This document shows, piece by piece, positions 1 to 9,181 of a stretch of 64,000 nucleotides of DNA. Source of the DNA: Streptomyces sp. NBC_01306 (GTDB lineage: Bacteria > Actinomycetota > Actinomycetes > Streptomycetales > Streptomycetaceae); the NCBI RefSeq assembly GCF_026340465.1, contig NZ_JAPEPC010000001.1, positions 744,001 to 808,000 of the forward strand. Reading direction: 5' to 3'. The translations under genes were made by a program, and so were the position numbers. The stretch's first letter is position 1. Each line of letters begins with the position of its first letter. The notes beneath the pieces are model-generated. The model had not been told where the DNA came from and made no database searches. It saw only the letters and a list, made by a program, of their open reading frames with translations.

Positions 1-141
1 GGCAACCGCGACATCGCCCGCGCCCTGTTCATCAGCGAGGCGACCGTGAAGACCCATCTGGGCCGTATCTACAGCAAGCTGGGCGTCGAGACGCGGGCAG
101 GGGCCGTCGCGGCGGCGAAGGAGCAGCGCCTCATTCCGTAG
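1..141 (+). CDS. LuxR-family response regulator, C-terminal fragment (partial)
   Basis: The first 46 codons of the window are open and end in TAG at 139-141. They encode the last part of a LuxR/FixJ helix-turn-helix: [20 protein letters not shown] is the recognition-helix signature, followed by [12 protein letters not shown]. This is the DNA-binding end of a NarL-type response regulator. The receiver domain, if present, lies outside the window, so the partner kinase and target cannot be told. The gene converges on the urease operon, with only 6 bases between its stop and the ureD stop. Confidence 0.85.
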   Translation, partial: GNRDIARALFISEATVKTHLGRIYSKLGVETRAGAVAAAKEQRLIP

Positions 142-147
142 CCGCCG

Positions 148-1089
148 TCAGGTCTTGCGCAGGTCCGGCGCCGGCACCCCGATGAGGAGGCGGCGTACGG
201 CATCCCACGCGGCACGCAGCGCACGGGTGACGGCCGGGGAGTCGCTGCCCATCACACGCGCCCACGCGCCCGTGTCGTCGGGCAGTACGCTCACGCCGAA
301 GACCAGGCCGGTGGCCGCCAGCGCCTCGTGAAGGGTGTCGGCGACCAGGGCGGCGGGGGCCAGCGGTGTGAGCACATACAGCGAGGCCATCAGGTCATGC
401 CCCGCGAAGACCGCGGGTCCTGTCACCCCGCCCGGGCCGTGCGGTTCGAGGCGTACGGTGTCGGCCGCCAGCAGCGTGCCGTCGGGGCGCTGGACCTCCA
501 GATCGCTGAAGAGCATCCGGTAGGCGTGCCGTTCGTCCCGGGCCAGCCGCCCGGCCGCGATCGTCTCGCCGAGGAGTACGGTCGCCGACGGATCGGCCGT
601 CACCAGGGTGTGCTGGTAGAAGCGCGCGTCCCGGTACGGGATCAGCGGATCGGGCAGGTACTCGACGTAACTGCCCTCCCCCACCGTCAGGTTGACCATC
701 TGGGTCGCGTGGTCGAACTCCATACGGTGCACCTTGGTGGCGGCCTGCGTCGTCAGGTGCACGGAGGTGCCGGGGCCGCAGTCGATGTCGATCCGGTTGC
801 GGTCGGCCTGGAGGATGCCGCCGCCGGTCGACATCAGATAGGTCACCGGCAGGTCGGGCCGGTGCGGGTCGATGTACAGCGGCCGCATGATCTGCAGCGG
901 CGACTTCTGGTAGCGGTCGACGAGTTCGGTGCGGTCGCCGACGCGCGCGTAGCGCAGTTCGAGCAGGCCGACCTTGCCCGGGCGCCCGGCGGCCAGGGTG
1001 TCCGCCGGACCGGCCAGGCCGAGCAGCCGGGCCGGTGTCCGCCGGGGTTCGTAGTGCGCGGGATCCAGCCGCGCGGGCGCCGTGGTCAC
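148..1089 (-). CDS. ureD: Urease accessory protein UreD
   Basis: UreD (313 aa) is the scaffold that binds apo-urease with UreF and UreG during assembly of the nickel centre. Family signatures are visible: a central MSTGGGILQADRN stretch, then TTQAATKVHR and EYLPDPLIPYRDA, which are typical of UreD/UreH. The GTG start at 1089 overlaps the ureG stop in a GTGA, so the two are probably translationally coupled. An in-frame extension upstream to 1911 only reads through ureG in another frame. Last gene of the operon. Confidence 0.93.
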   Translation of the reverse strand: MTTAPARLDPAHYEPRRTPARLLGLAGPADTLAAGRPGKVGLLELRYARVGDRTELVDRYQKSPLQIMRPLYIDPHRPDLPVTYLMSTGGGILQADRNRIDIDCGPGTSVHLTTQAATKVHRMEFDHATQMVNLTVGEGSYVEYLPDPLIPYRDARFYQHTLVTADPSATVLLGETIAAGRLARDERHAYRMLFSDLEVQRPDGTLLAADTVRLEPHGPGGVTGPAVFAGHDLMASLYVLTPLAPAALVADTLHEALAATGLVFGVSVLPDDTGAWARVMGSDSPAVTRALRAAWDAVRRLLIGVPAPDLRKT

Positions 1090-1775
1090 GCGGGAGCCGC
1101 CTCCTGGGCGGCTTCGTGGGCCAGGATGAAGTCGGCGATGGTGTCGAGGCCGTCGCCGGTGAGGGAGTTGGTCAGCACGACGGGCCGCCCCTCCCGGACC
1201 TTGAGGGCGTCCGACTCCATGGTCTCCAGGTTGCACCGCACGTACTGGGCGATGTCGACCTTGTTGATGACGAGCAGTTCGCACTCGGTGATGCCGGGGC
1301 CCCGCTTGCGCGGCATCTTGTCGCCCTCGGCGGTGTCGAGGACGAACAGGAAGAGGTCGACCAGTGCGGGACTGAAGGTGAGCGTCAGGTTGTCGCCGCC
1401 GCTCTCGAAGAGCAGCGTGTCCACGTCGGGGTGGCGCTCCAGGAGCTCGTCGGCCGCCGCCTGGTTCATCGTCGGGTCGTCCCGGACCGCGGTGTGCGGG
1501 CAGGCCCCGGTCTCGACGCCGACGATCCGGTCCGCGTCCAGGATCCCGTCGAGCGTGCGCCGGACATGGGCGGCGTCCTCGGAGGTGAAGATGTCGTTGG
1601 TGATGACGGCCGGGGTACGGCCGCGCGCGAACAGTACGGGGACGAGCGCCTCGATCAGAGCCGTCTTCCCCGAGCCGACCGGACCCGCGATCCCTACCCG
1701 CAGGACGCCGTCCTTCGGGCGCCGCAGGAGTTCGTCGTGGCTGTGGTGGTGCCGGGCCTGCATGGGGTCGTGCAT
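1086..1775 (-). CDS. ureG: Urease accessory GTPase UreG
   Basis: UreG (229 aa) is the SIMIBI-class GTPase that delivers nickel to urease. The P-loop GPVGSGKT is at residues 31-38, the conserved GACPHTAVRDD and ESGGDNLT motifs follow, and NKVD is the guanine-specificity motif. A short histidine cluster (HHHSHDE) at the N-terminus may bind nickel. ATG 1775 is chosen because AGAAGG sits at the right distance upstream; an in-frame ATG at 1859 would add 28 atypical residues. Overlaps ureD by 4 bases. Confidence 0.95.
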   Translation of the reverse strand: MHDPMQARHHHSHDELLRRPKDGVLRVGIAGPVGSGKTALIEALVPVLFARGRTPAVITNDIFTSEDAAHVRRTLDGILDADRIVGVETGACPHTAVRDDPTMNQAAADELLERHPDVDTLLFESGGDNLTLTFSPALVDLFLFVLDTAEGDKMPRKRGPGITECELLVINKVDIAQYVRCNLETMESDALKVREGRPVVLTNSLTGDGLDTIADFILAHEAAQEAAPA

Positions 1776-1876
1776 GGTGATCCTTCTCTGGTGTGGTGTC
1801 TTCGCGTGGGTGGCGCCCGGTGCTGTCCCGGCGGTACGGCCGCACGGCCGGGTCAGCACCGCGTGCCGCGCTCCGC

Positions 1877-2575
1877 CTAGCTGGCGAACAGCCGGGCCTC
1901 CGCCCGCTCATGGCGGCCGGCCATGATGTCCGCCACCGGAACGAAGCCGCCGATGTCGGACAGCTCCCGCTCCAGGGCGGCTTCCGCGGTCTCCTCGATG
2001 ACCGGCGCCGCCCGGTGCAGTACGACCTGCGCCTGACGGTGGTCGGTCAGCCGGAGCCGCAGGGCGGCCCCCACGAAACTGGCCGCGAAGGCGAACAGTT
2101 CGCAGGTGACCGCCTGCCGTACGGACACCGCGTTGCCGGCGTGGACCGCGGCGGCGACGACCGGCTGGCAGCCGCGCACGGCGCCGTCCCGGTAGAGGGT
2201 GCGGTACTGCTCGATCTCCGGGGTTCCGTACACCTCCGCCGCCAGGTCGAGGAGCTGCCGCCCGGTACGGACACAGGCCTGCCGGGCCTCACGGCCCAGT
2301 TTGGTGGCGTGCAGCCGCTGCTCGACGGCCGTCACCTCCGCCCAGTCGCCGGCGGTGACCGCGCGGTGCGCGAGCGCGAGCGCGGTGGCGTCGGACGGCC
2401 CCGCGCTGTGGCGCAGCAGGTCGTTCAGGAGGCCGGGCAGGGTGCGCGGGGTCACCGCGCGGGCCTGCTGGAAGCCCTCCAGACCGTGGGAGAGCGTGTA
2501 GTAGCCGCTGGGGAAGGCCGAGTCGGTGAGCTGGAGCCCGGTCAGCAGCGCGGCTGTGGGCATCGGGTCGTTCAC
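1877..2575 (-). CDS. ureF: Urease accessory protein UreF
   Basis: UreF (232 aa) acts with UreD and UreG as a checkpoint in urease metallocentre assembly. The family hallmark LQLTDSAFPSGYYTLSHGLE is near the N-terminus and the protein is all-helical with few charged interruptions, as expected. The start is GTG 2575, with AAAGGAG seven bases upstream; ATG 2563 is the fifth codon. It lies 68 bases downstream of ureC and about 100 bases upstream of ureG, so it is part of the same transcript. Confidence 0.93.
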   Translation of the reverse strand: MNDPMPTAALLTGLQLTDSAFPSGYYTLSHGLEGFQQARAVTPRTLPGLLNDLLRHSAGPSDATALALAHRAVTAGDWAEVTAVEQRLHATKLGREARQACVRTGRQLLDLAAEVYGTPEIEQYRTLYRDGAVRGCQPVVAAAVHAGNAVSVRQAVTCELFAFAASFVGAALRLRLTDHRQAQVVLHRAAPVIEETAEAALERELSDIGGFVPVADIMAGRHERAEARLFAS

Positions 2576-2643
2576 GCCGGGGCTCCTTTCGTGCGAGGGG
2601 GTGGTTCGCGGTGATCCGGCTGTCGAAGACCGCGGGGGGGCGG

Positions 2644-4368
2644 TCAGACGATGTAGAAGAGGTGGTTGAGCGGGAGTTTCTCGGCGGGTTCGATCGTCGC
2701 GGGCTCGCCGTCGACGGTGACCTTGTACGTCTCCGGGTCCACCTCGATGCGCGGCAGCGCGTCGTTGCGCACCATGTGCTGCTTCCCGATGGTCCGGCAG
2801 CGCTGCACGGGCTCGGTCCGCCGCTGCAGACCCAGTTCCGCGGGGACGCCCGCGGCGATGGAGGCCTGCGACATGAAGGTGACCGAGGTCTGCTGCTTGG
2901 CGCGGCCGTACGAGCCGAACATCGGGCGGTAGTAGACGGGCTGCGGCGTCGGCAGCGACGCGTTGGGGTCGCCCATCAGCGCCCAGTTGACCATGCCGCC
3001 CTTGATGATCAGCTTCGGCTTGGCGCCGAAGGAGTGCATCGGCCAGAGCACGATGTCGGCGAGCTTGCCGGGCTCCAGGGAGCCGATCACATCGGCCGCG
3101 CCGACCGCGATGGCGGGGTTGATGGTCAGCTTGGCCAGGTACCGCAGCACGCGTGCGTTGTCGTTGCGGGAGCTGTCCTCGGCCAGCGGGCCGCGCAGCT
3201 CCTTGCAGTGGTGCGCGGTCTGGAACGCCCGGACGAACGACTCGCCGACCCGGCCCATGGCCTGGGAGTCGGAGGAGAAGATGCTGATCACGCCGAGGTC
3301 GTGCAGTACGGTCTCGGCCGCGATCGTCTCGGCGCGCACCCGGCTGTCGGCGAACGAGACGTCCTCGGGGATGTCGCGGGACAGGTGGTGACAGACCATC
3401 ACCATGTCGAGCAGCTCGTCCACCGCGTTGACCGTGTACGGCAGCGTCGGGTTGGTGGAGGCGGGCAGTACGTTGGCCTCGCCCGAGACCCGGATGATGT
3501 CCGGGGCGTGGCCGCCGCCCGCTCCCTCGGTGTGGAAGGTGTGGATGGTCCGGCCATTGATCGCGGACAGGGTGTCCTCGAAGAAGCCGCCCTCGTTGAG
3601 GGTGTCGGTGTGGATGGCCATCTGCACGTCGTGCTCATCGGCGACCCGCAGCGCGGTGTCGATGGCGGCCGGGGTCGCGCCCCAGTCCTCGTGCACCTTC
3701 AGACCGGCCGCGCCCGCCTCGATCTGCTCGCGCAGGGCCTCGGGCTGGCTGCCGTTGCCCTTGCCGAGCAGACCCACGTTGACCGGCAGGTCCTCCACGG
3801 CCTCCAGCATCCGGTGGATGTTCCACGGGCCGGGGGTGCAGGTCGTGCCGTTCGTGCCGTCGGTCGGCCCGGTGCCGCCGCCGAAGAAGGTGGTGATGCC
3901 GTTGGACAGGCCCTCCTGGGCCTGCTGCGGCGAGATGAAGTGGATGTGCGTGTCGACGCCGCCCGCGGTGGCGATCAGGTGCTCGCCGGAGATCACCTCG
4001 GTGCCGGGGCCGATGACGAGCTTGGGGTCCACGCCGTTCTGGAGCTGCGGGTTGCCGGCCTTGCCGACCCCGACGATCAGACCGCCGCGGACACCGATGT
4101 CGCCCTTGACGACGCCGAGCACCGGGTCCATGACCACGACGTTGGTGATGACCAGGTCGAGGGCGCCCTCGCGGTTGAGCGCGGACGGGTCCTGGGCCAT
4201 GCCGTCACGGATGGCCTTGCCGCCTCCGTAGACGGCCTCTTCCCCGTAGGAACCGGCGTTGTGGTCGTACTCGACCTCGACGACCAGGTTGGTGTCGGCG
4301 AGGTGGAACCGGTCGCCCACGGTGGGGCCGAACAGGTCCGTGTACTGCTTGCGCGGAATGATCGCCAT
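2644..4368 (-). CDS. ureC: Urease subunit alpha UreC
   Basis: UreC (574 aa) is the catalytic subunit hydrolysing urea to ammonia and carbamate. All expected nickel ligands are present: His141 and His143 in VDTHIHFI, the carbamylated lysine Lys224 in GLKVHEDWG, His253, His279 in [11 protein letters not shown], and Asp367 in SSDSQAMGR. The mobile-flap cysteine and histidine are Cys326 and His327 in MVCHHLSRD. The start ATG 4368 overlaps the ureB stop by one base (TGATG). Length matches the family, so the enzyme should be active. Confidence 0.98.
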   Translation of the reverse strand: MAIIPRKQYTDLFGPTVGDRFHLADTNLVVEVEYDHNAGSYGEEAVYGGGKAIRDGMAQDPSALNREGALDLVITNVVVMDPVLGVVKGDIGVRGGLIVGVGKAGNPQLQNGVDPKLVIGPGTEVISGEHLIATAGGVDTHIHFISPQQAQEGLSNGITTFFGGGTGPTDGTNGTTCTPGPWNIHRMLEAVEDLPVNVGLLGKGNGSQPEALREQIEAGAAGLKVHEDWGATPAAIDTALRVADEHDVQMAIHTDTLNEGGFFEDTLSAINGRTIHTFHTEGAGGGHAPDIIRVSGEANVLPASTNPTLPYTVNAVDELLDMVMVCHHLSRDIPEDVSFADSRVRAETIAAETVLHDLGVISIFSSDSQAMGRVGESFVRAFQTAHHCKELRGPLAEDSSRNDNARVLRYLAKLTINPAIAVGAADVIGSLEPGKLADIVLWPMHSFGAKPKLIIKGGMVNWALMGDPNASLPTPQPVYYRPMFGSYGRAKQQTSVTFMSQASIAAGVPAELGLQRRTEPVQRCRTIGKQHMVRNDALPRIEVDPETYKVTVDGEPATIEPAEKLPLNHLFYIV

Positions 4369-4814
4369 CAGTGCTGAGTCCCCTCGGTGCCCGCGGTGCT
4401 GTCGGCGCCGGGCGTGTTCCCTGTGCTGTCCGTACCGGCGGTGCCGGCGTGTATGAATCCCAGCTCCGACGCGCGGCGCAGCGCGTCGCGCTTGGTGTCG
4501 GGTGCCGAAACGCCCCCGTTGACGAGCCCGGCGAATCCGACGAGCCGCCCGGCGCCGCCGAAGGCGCACAGGTCGACCTCCCGGCTGTCGCCGGGCTCGA
4601 AGCGCACGGCGGTGCCGGAGGGGATGTCCAGGCGCATACCGAAGGCGGCTTCACGGTCGAAACGCAGCGCGCGGTTGATCTCGAAGAAGTGGTAGTGCGA
4701 CCCGATCTGGATGGCACGGTCGCCGGTGTTGGCGACCGTGAGCCTGACCGTGGCCCGGTTGGCGTTGATCTCTACGGGGTCATCTCCGTAGAGGTAGTGG
4801 GCTCCGCCCGACAT
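4368..4814 (-). CDS. ureB: Urease subunit beta UreB
   Basis: UreB (148 aa) packs around UreC in the urease trimer. The core [24 protein letters not shown] and VDLCAFGG region identifies it. The N-terminus reads [17 protein letters not shown] instead of the common MIPGEI-type opening, and the C-terminus carries a roughly 25-residue Gly/Thr/Ala-rich tail after IHAG that is not part of the fold. GAGGAG precedes ATG 4814. It overlaps ureC by one base and follows ureA after 32 bases that hold a short tandem repeat. Confidence 0.94.
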   Translation of the reverse strand: MSGGAHYLYGDDPVEINANRATVRLTVANTGDRAIQIGSHYHFFEINRALRFDREAAFGMRLDIPSGTAVRFEPGDSREVDLCAFGGAGRLVGFAGLVNGGVSAPDTKRDALRRASELGFIHAGTAGTDSTGNTPGADSTAGTEGTQH

Positions 4815-4831
4815 CTCTGTCTCCTCGGTGG

Positions 4832-4852
4832 TTCAGGCTTCAGGCTTCAGGC
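4832..4852 (+). repeat. 7-bp tandem repeat (TTCAGGC x3) between ureA and ureB
   Basis: Three exact copies of TTCAGGC occupy 4832-4852, starting in the last codons of ureA and running into the spacer before ureB. On the coding strand each unit supplies a TGA, so the ureA stop is inside the repeat. A unit of 7 bases shifts frame when copy number changes, but any slippage would leave the ureA stop almost in place. Confidence 0.85.
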
Positions 4853-5152
4853 ACTGATCGGGTCGTGACAGGTGACCAGCTTCGTCCCGTCGACGAACGC
4901 CGTCTCGACCTGGAGGACCGTGAGCATCTCGCGCACTCCGGGCATCACGTCGTCCTGGGCGACGACCTTGCGGCCCAGCTCCATGCACTCGGCGACGGTG
5001 TGGCCGTCACGTGCTGCCTCCAGGACGGCTTCGGTGATCAGCGCGGCGGCCTCGCTGTAGTTGAGCTTGGTTCCCCTGGCCCTGCGGCGGCGGGCCAGGT
5101 CGGCCACCACATAGACGTGGAGTTTGTCGATTTCGCGTGGTGCGAGATTCAT
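4847..5152 (-). CDS. ureA: Urease subunit gamma UreA
   Basis: UreA (101 aa) is the small structural subunit of urease. [20 protein letters not shown] and [16 protein letters not shown] are the family signatures, as is the closing VPGVREML-like segment ([17 protein letters not shown]), and the length is the canonical 100 or so. ATG 5152 lies 4 bases after the urea transporter stop, so the structural genes are translated from the transporter transcript. No strong Shine-Dalgarno is visible, in keeping with coupling to the upstream gene. Confidence 0.96.
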   Translation of the reverse strand: MNLAPREIDKLHVYVVADLARRRRARGTKLNYSEAAALITEAVLEAARDGHTVAECMELGRKVVAQDDVMPGVREMLTVLQVETAFVDGTKLVTCHDPISA

Positions 5153-5156
5153 GGCG

Positions 5157-6110
5157 TCACTCTGCTTTCTCGAATGAGATGCCGGGCCGGCCCAGCGCTG
5201 GACCCGCCGCGAGGAAGAGCCAGGTCGTCACAACGAACGGCCAGGTGAAGGGGGATCCGCCGGACGGCCGGGTGAACGCCTCCCAGGCGGCGGTGAAGGG
5301 GACGGAGGCCACCACGGCGAGTGCGGCGTACCCGGCGGTCCACGGAGTGAGTGTCAGGAAGGTGGCTCCCAGCGCAATGGCACAGAGCACCCCGTTGTAG
5401 CCGTAGAGGCCCTCGGTGATCCGGTCGGCCGGCAGCCCGGCGACGCAGGCGGTCAGCAGCGCGAGGGCGCTGGCGCCGGCCGCCGCGACGGCGGCGGCCC
5501 GCGAGGTGACCAGGATCCCGACCAGCAGGATCAGGCCCGCGTACCACTTGTCGAGGAAGAAGATCTGCCCGATGTTGTCGCAGAAGGCCCGGCCCGCCTC
5601 TGCGGCGCTCAGCGTGGTGAACCCGCCGACCCGCGCGGTGGCCCCGGCCGCGGCCGGGGCCGTCGGCAGCGCGATCATCAGCGCCCCGGCGACCAGGCAG
5701 TACGGGGCTGTCAGCACGGGCAGTCCGACGCGCCCGAGGACACGGCCGGCCGCCGCGCTCAATATGGGGCAGACCGCCGCGCCGAGGACCGTGAGCAGGA
5801 CGGTACGTCCCGACGAGCCGAAGGTGACGAGGAGGGCGAGACCGGTCAGGCAACCGCAGTAGCCCTCAAGCCCCTTGACGAGATTTCCGCGATCGGCGCC
5901 CAGCAGGGCGGCGGTCGCGGCGGACACGCCCGCGCCGAGCAGCCCGTACACGCCGGTACGCCACCCTTCGGCGAACAGCCCGACGGTGAACAGCAGTCCG
6001 GTCCACGGGTTCGCGCTGAGGGTGACCTGTGCGATGCCCCGCAGCTGTACCTGCCCGATCCGGAACGGTGCCCGGCTCCTTGCCTGCACCGCTTGTTCCG
6101 CCGCAGACAT
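5157..6110 (-). CDS. Urea transporter (UT family)
   Basis: A 317-aa polytopic membrane protein that should pass urea into the cell for the urease encoded downstream. It resembles the UT/Yut channel family: an N-terminal [13 protein letters not shown] segment and a second half with a related [12 protein letters not shown] stretch reflect the internal duplication, with about ten hydrophobic segments in all. AAGGGAG precedes ATG 6110. As first gene of the operon it ties urea uptake to urease expression. Confidence 0.9.
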   Translation of the reverse strand: MSAAEQAVQARSRAPFRIGQVQLRGIAQVTLSANPWTGLLFTVGLFAEGWRTGVYGLLGAGVSAATAALLGADRGNLVKGLEGYCGCLTGLALLVTFGSSGRTVLLTVLGAAVCPILSAAAGRVLGRVGLPVLTAPYCLVAGALMIALPTAPAAAGATARVGGFTTLSAAEAGRAFCDNIGQIFFLDKWYAGLILLVGILVTSRAAAVAAAGASALALLTACVAGLPADRITEGLYGYNGVLCAIALGATFLTLTPWTAGYAALAVVASVPFTAAWEAFTRPSGGSPFTWPFVVTTWLFLAAGPALGRPGISFEKAE

Positions 6111-6690
6111 GTCTACTCCCTTGAGGACATGGCGAATTGGCCAGATACCCCCAGATCAGGGGAGATTGGCACTAGATCAACTTTCTGTTGAAAACCGTAC
6201 GCCCGGCTCAAGGGGAGCAGCGTCCGGAAGATCGGACACCGAGCGTGCCCGGGGCGGTACGGTACGACATAACCGCTGTTGGGATGTGGTGCTCCACCGG
6301 CCCACCGCGACCTGCCCCCTGTCGGCCCGGCCGCAAGTCTTGGTAAGAGGTTGAACGTCTTTTGAATGCTTCATACCTGTCATTTGACCGAACTGGGCCT
6401 GGACTACCGGGCGCCCCGCCGACCTGGTGTTTCGGACCGGAGGAAGCATCCGGTTGCGGGGCCGCCGCCCCACGGCCATGCTGGAACGGCTTCTGCAGAC
6501 TCTGCCCCCTGTGCCCCGACCGCTTGCGCCCCGACCGCCCGCGTCTCCACCGCCCCGGCAGAGCGACATCTCCATCGGCGCGACAGATTCTGATGTCGTC
6601 GTCGCCGTACAGGCCGTGTGAGGACCACCGCGGCCGGCCCCGGGGCGGCTCGCCCCGGACCTGCCTTCGACGAGCCGAAGGAGCCCCGCC
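6111..6690. other. 580-bp divergent intergenic region upstream of the urea operon
   Basis: No convincing gene is present. The urea-operon promoter must lie toward 6111-6250, where the composition drops in GC around 6170-6200 (GATCAACTTTCTGTTGAAAA). A second AT-richer stretch near 6350-6390 could hold the promoter of the plus-strand gene at 6691. I looked for a GlnR-type site and saw nothing I would call. Short open frames on both strands lack codon bias and ribosome binding sites. Confidence 0.5.
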
Positions 6691-7041
6691 ATGCACTCCA
6701 CACTGATGCGTACCGCGCTGGCCACGGCAGCTCTGGCCATCACACTCACCGCCGGCGCGATCACCCCGGGAAGTGTGCTCCACCCGACTGCCGCGCAGCC
6801 GTCGGCGCCCCGGACCGCGCCCCGGGCGGCTCCCCAGGCGGCTCCCCGGACCGAGGGCGACACGAATCCGCCGCCGTACGACCGGCGCGCGTTCACCGAG
6901 CAGACCGTACGGCTCAGCTGGAAGGGCACCACGGCGGCCGGCCGCGCCCGTATGTGCGCGCATCCGGACAGCTTCATCAGCCCGGCCCTCGACGCGCGCT
7001 ACGCGGCGCAGCTGATCAGGGCGGAGTGCCGGGCCCACTGA
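6691..7041 (+). CDS. Small secreted protein, unknown function
   Basis: A 116-aa protein with a clear Sec signal peptide (Arg then about 20 Ala/Leu/Thr residues, cleavage expected near residues 22-38), followed by an Ala/Pro-rich linker and a short C-terminal domain with two cysteines (around RMCAHPDS and AECRAH) that could pair. GAAGGAG precedes ATG 6691. The family is not recognised; the two cysteines and the small size fit an exported inhibitor-like or envelope protein, which is only a guess. Its last 26 bases overlap the convergent gene at 7016. Confidence 0.7.
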   Translation: MHSTLMRTALATAALAITLTAGAITPGSVLHPTAAQPSAPRTAPRAAPQAAPRTEGDTNPPPYDRRAFTEQTVRLSWKGTTAAGRARMCAHPDSFISPALDARYAAQLIRAECRAH

Positions 7042-7585
7042 GGCCCCGGCCCCGGCGGCAGCCACGCCGCCGGGGCAGCGCCCGGTACGGCGTTCCGGGT
7101 CCGGATGCGCCGTGTGCGGTGCGCCGGCGCAGGTGGAGGACCCCGCCGAGAGCCGCCGCGATCAGGACACCGCCCGCGACCAGCTCGGTGGTGTCCAGGT
7201 CGGTGAGCGAACCGCCGAGGACCGCTCTGATGCGCTTGTCCGGGGTGCCGGAGACCAGCAGCGGGGCGCTGCTCCGCCGCCCCGCGCACGCGAACGTCAC
7301 GTCGTACCGCTTCCCGGCTTGCGCGCCCGGGTCGACGACCACCGTCGCGGGGTGTCCGTGGTGGAGGGTGACCGGGCCGAAGACGCCGGACGAGACAGTG
7401 ACACCCGGTGCCCGGCAGCCGGTGGCGCCGAGGGTGACCGTGCCCCCGGGGGCAACCGATCCGGGTGACACGGTGAACCCCGACGGCGGGGCCCCGCCGT
7501 CGTCGCCCGCCGCCGCGGCCGGGGCGGCCAGGGACAGCACGGCGGCGCTCAGCAGGGCGGCAGACCCGATACTCGTCAAGCGCAT
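7016..7585 (-). CDS. Secreted, membrane-anchored protein with Ig-like domain
   Basis: A 189-aa protein with a signal peptide ending at APAAAAG, an Ig-like domain of about 85 residues (GFTVSPGSVAPGGTVTLGAT and a single TFAC) and one membrane segment (LVAGGVLIAAALGGVL) before an Arg-rich tail, a layout common in streptomycete surface proteins. ATG 7585 has GGAGG upstream; an open extension to 7933 is not supported. The last codons overlap the convergent gene and the terminator hairpin at 7049. Its wall-anchored layout and position next to a DD-carboxypeptidase fit a cell-surface role. Confidence 0.72.
   Translation of the reverse strand: MRLTSIGSAALLSAAVLSLAAPAAAAGDDGGAPPSGFTVSPGSVAPGGTVTLGATGCRAPGVTVSSGVFGPVTLHHGHPATVVVDPGAQAGKRYDVTFACAGRRSSAPLLVSGTPDKRIRAVLGGSLTDLDTTELVAGGVLIAAALGGVLHLRRRTAHGASGPGTPYRALPRRRGCRRGRGLSGPGTPP
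7049..7076 (+). terminator. Hairpin terminator after the 6691 gene
   Basis: An 11-bp perfect stem (GCCCCGGCGGC at 7049-7059 with its complement at 7066-7076) and a 6-base loop begins 7 bases after the stop at 7041. It lies inside the 3' coding end of the convergent gene, so it could end transcription in the plus direction. No U-tract follows, as is usual in streptomycetes. Confidence 0.65.
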
Positions 7586-7953
7586 TGGGGTACCTCCGGA
7601 CACACGATGCGGGTACAGGACCGCGGCAGCAGGCCGGTGCGGGGCGCTGCGGCGACCGGGCTGCGGCCAACAGGGGTGCGCGGCAGAGGAACACGCGCAC
7701 GGACCTGCCGGTGCAGCGGCCACGCGCTCAGCGGGAAACGCACACCACTGCCGGGCCACGGTAGGCGGATCCACCGTCGTCTGGCGAGCCCTGCCACCCG
7801 AACGGGGCGTCGGGTTGCGCCGGACAGGCCAGCTGGGCGGTCCGGCTGCTCGCGGGGCCGGTGCGGCGCCGTGAGCAGCCGCGTTTCGGCCGTTCGGACT
7901 CCTCGGCGTACGCCTGAGATGCGGGTGTCCCACAGTGTTTTTAACGTGACTGA
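7586..7953. other. Divergent promoter region, no gene
   Basis: This 368-bp gap separates the minus-strand gene starting at 7585 from the plus-strand gene starting at 7954. No frame has a credible start and codon bias. The AT-richer stretch at about 7932-7952 just before ATG 7954 may hold promoter elements of a transcript with a very short leader, since no Shine-Dalgarno is visible there. Confidence 0.4.
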
Positions 7954-9096
7954 ATGATCTTCAGACCAGTAGTACGAAGCCTCTGCACCGGAGTTGTGGT
8001 GCTGGCCGCCGGCGTCACCGCGATCGCTCCCTGTGCCGCGTCGGCCCCGCAGCCCCGCTACCGCCCGCCCGGCAGCACGACGGGGAGCGGGACCCAGGCC
8101 CCGGCGTTGCCGGGAGAGGTCTCGGCTCTGTCCTGGGTGGTCGCCGACGCGACCACCGGCGATGTACTGGCGTCGAAGGACGCCCACCGCCGTCTGCCCC
8201 CGGCCAGCACCCTCAAGACACTCTTCGCCCTCACGGTGTTACCCCATCTGGCCACGCACCGGCTGCACACCGTGACCCGCGCGGATCTGGACGGCCTCGG
8301 TGAGGGGAGCAGCCGCGTCGGAGTGGTCGAGGGGCGCGCCTACCGGGTCGACGACCTGTGGCGCGGGGTCTTCCTCCGCTCGGGCGGCGACGCGGTGCAC
8401 GTGCTGGCGTCCATGAACGGCGGCTGGCAGAAGACCAGGGACGAGATGCGCAAGCGGGCCGTCCAGCTGGGGGCCCAGGACACCCGTGTCATGTCCCCGG
8501 ACGGCTACGACACACCCGGCCAGTACTCGTCGGCCTTCGATCTCGCGATCTTCGGCCGCACCGGCCTGGCCGACCCGGCGTTCGCCCGCTACTGCTCGAC
8601 GAGCGTCGCGGAGTTCCCCGGCGGCCTTGAGAAGTCCGGCCGGACCGACGCACCGTTCGAGATCCAGAACACCAACCGCCTGCTGGCTGGTACGCAGGAC
8701 GTCAGCCCCTACCCGGGTCTCATCGGCGTCAAGAACGGCTACACCACTGAGGCGGGCAACACCCTGATCGCCGCGGCGCACCGGGGCGGCCGCACGCTGA
8801 TCGTGACGGTGATGAACCCTCAGGAGGGCACGGTCTACGAGGATGCCCGCTCGCTTCTCGACTGGGGCTTCGCCGCGTCCGGCAAGGTGCGGCCGGTCGG
8901 CTCGCTCCGGCCCCCCGTCGCGAGGACCAGTTCGGCGTCGGCCGCCGGCCCGGCGCAGGCGGGCGCGGCGCTCGTGGCGACCCACCACTCCACGACCAGG
9001 AAGGCTTCGGTGCTGGGAGGCTTCGCGGCGGTCGGGGCCCTGCTGGCTTCGCTCTCCGCGTCGCTCTGGCTGCTGCGGCGGCGGATGCGGCGCTGA
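7954..9096 (+). CDS. D-alanyl-D-alanine carboxypeptidase-like serine protease (S11)
   Basis: A 380-aa exported penicillin-binding-protein-like enzyme that would trim peptidoglycan stem peptides. Signal peptide at residues 1-30; the catalytic SxxK is Ser85-Thr-Leu-Lys88 in PASTLKTL. The second motif reads SGGD (143-146) rather than SxN and the third KNG (260-262) rather than KTG. A C-terminal membrane helix and Arg-rich tail anchor it. Leu96 is encoded by TTA (8239-8241), which would make it depend on the bldA tRNA in Streptomyces. No Shine-Dalgarno is evident before ATG 7954. Confidence 0.88.
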   Translation: MIFRPVVRSLCTGVVVLAAGVTAIAPCAASAPQPRYRPPGSTTGSGTQAPALPGEVSALSWVVADATTGDVLASKDAHRRLPPASTLKTLFALTVLPHLATHRLHTVTRADLDGLGEGSSRVGVVEGRAYRVDDLWRGVFLRSGGDAVHVLASMNGGWQKTRDEMRKRAVQLGAQDTRVMSPDGYDTPGQYSSAFDLAIFGRTGLADPAFARYCSTSVAEFPGGLEKSGRTDAPFEIQNTNRLLAGTQDVSPYPGLIGVKNGYTTEAGNTLIAAAHRGGRTLIVTVMNPQEGTVYEDARSLLDWGFAASGKVRPVGSLRPPVARTSSASAAGPAQAGAALVATHHSTTRKASVLGGFAAVGALLASLSASLWLLRRRMRR

Positions 9097-9181
9097 GGCG
9101 GTCGGGCGCCGGAAGCTGTCAGGCCGTCAGGCCGTCAGGCGCTGGGGCGGTCAGGCGCCGAAGCCGTCACACATGGCGCGT

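Noticed and set aside
328..1926. Long plus-strand open frame over ureD-ureG-ureF
   Set aside because: It is antisense to three well-identified urease genes, Arg/Val-rich in the way of GC-rich shadow frames, and has no ribosome binding site or recognisable domain.
6111..6360. Possible GlnR binding site before the urea operon
   Set aside because: Urease genes are GlnR targets in some actinomycetes, but no sequence here fits the two half-sites with correct spacing well enough to call.
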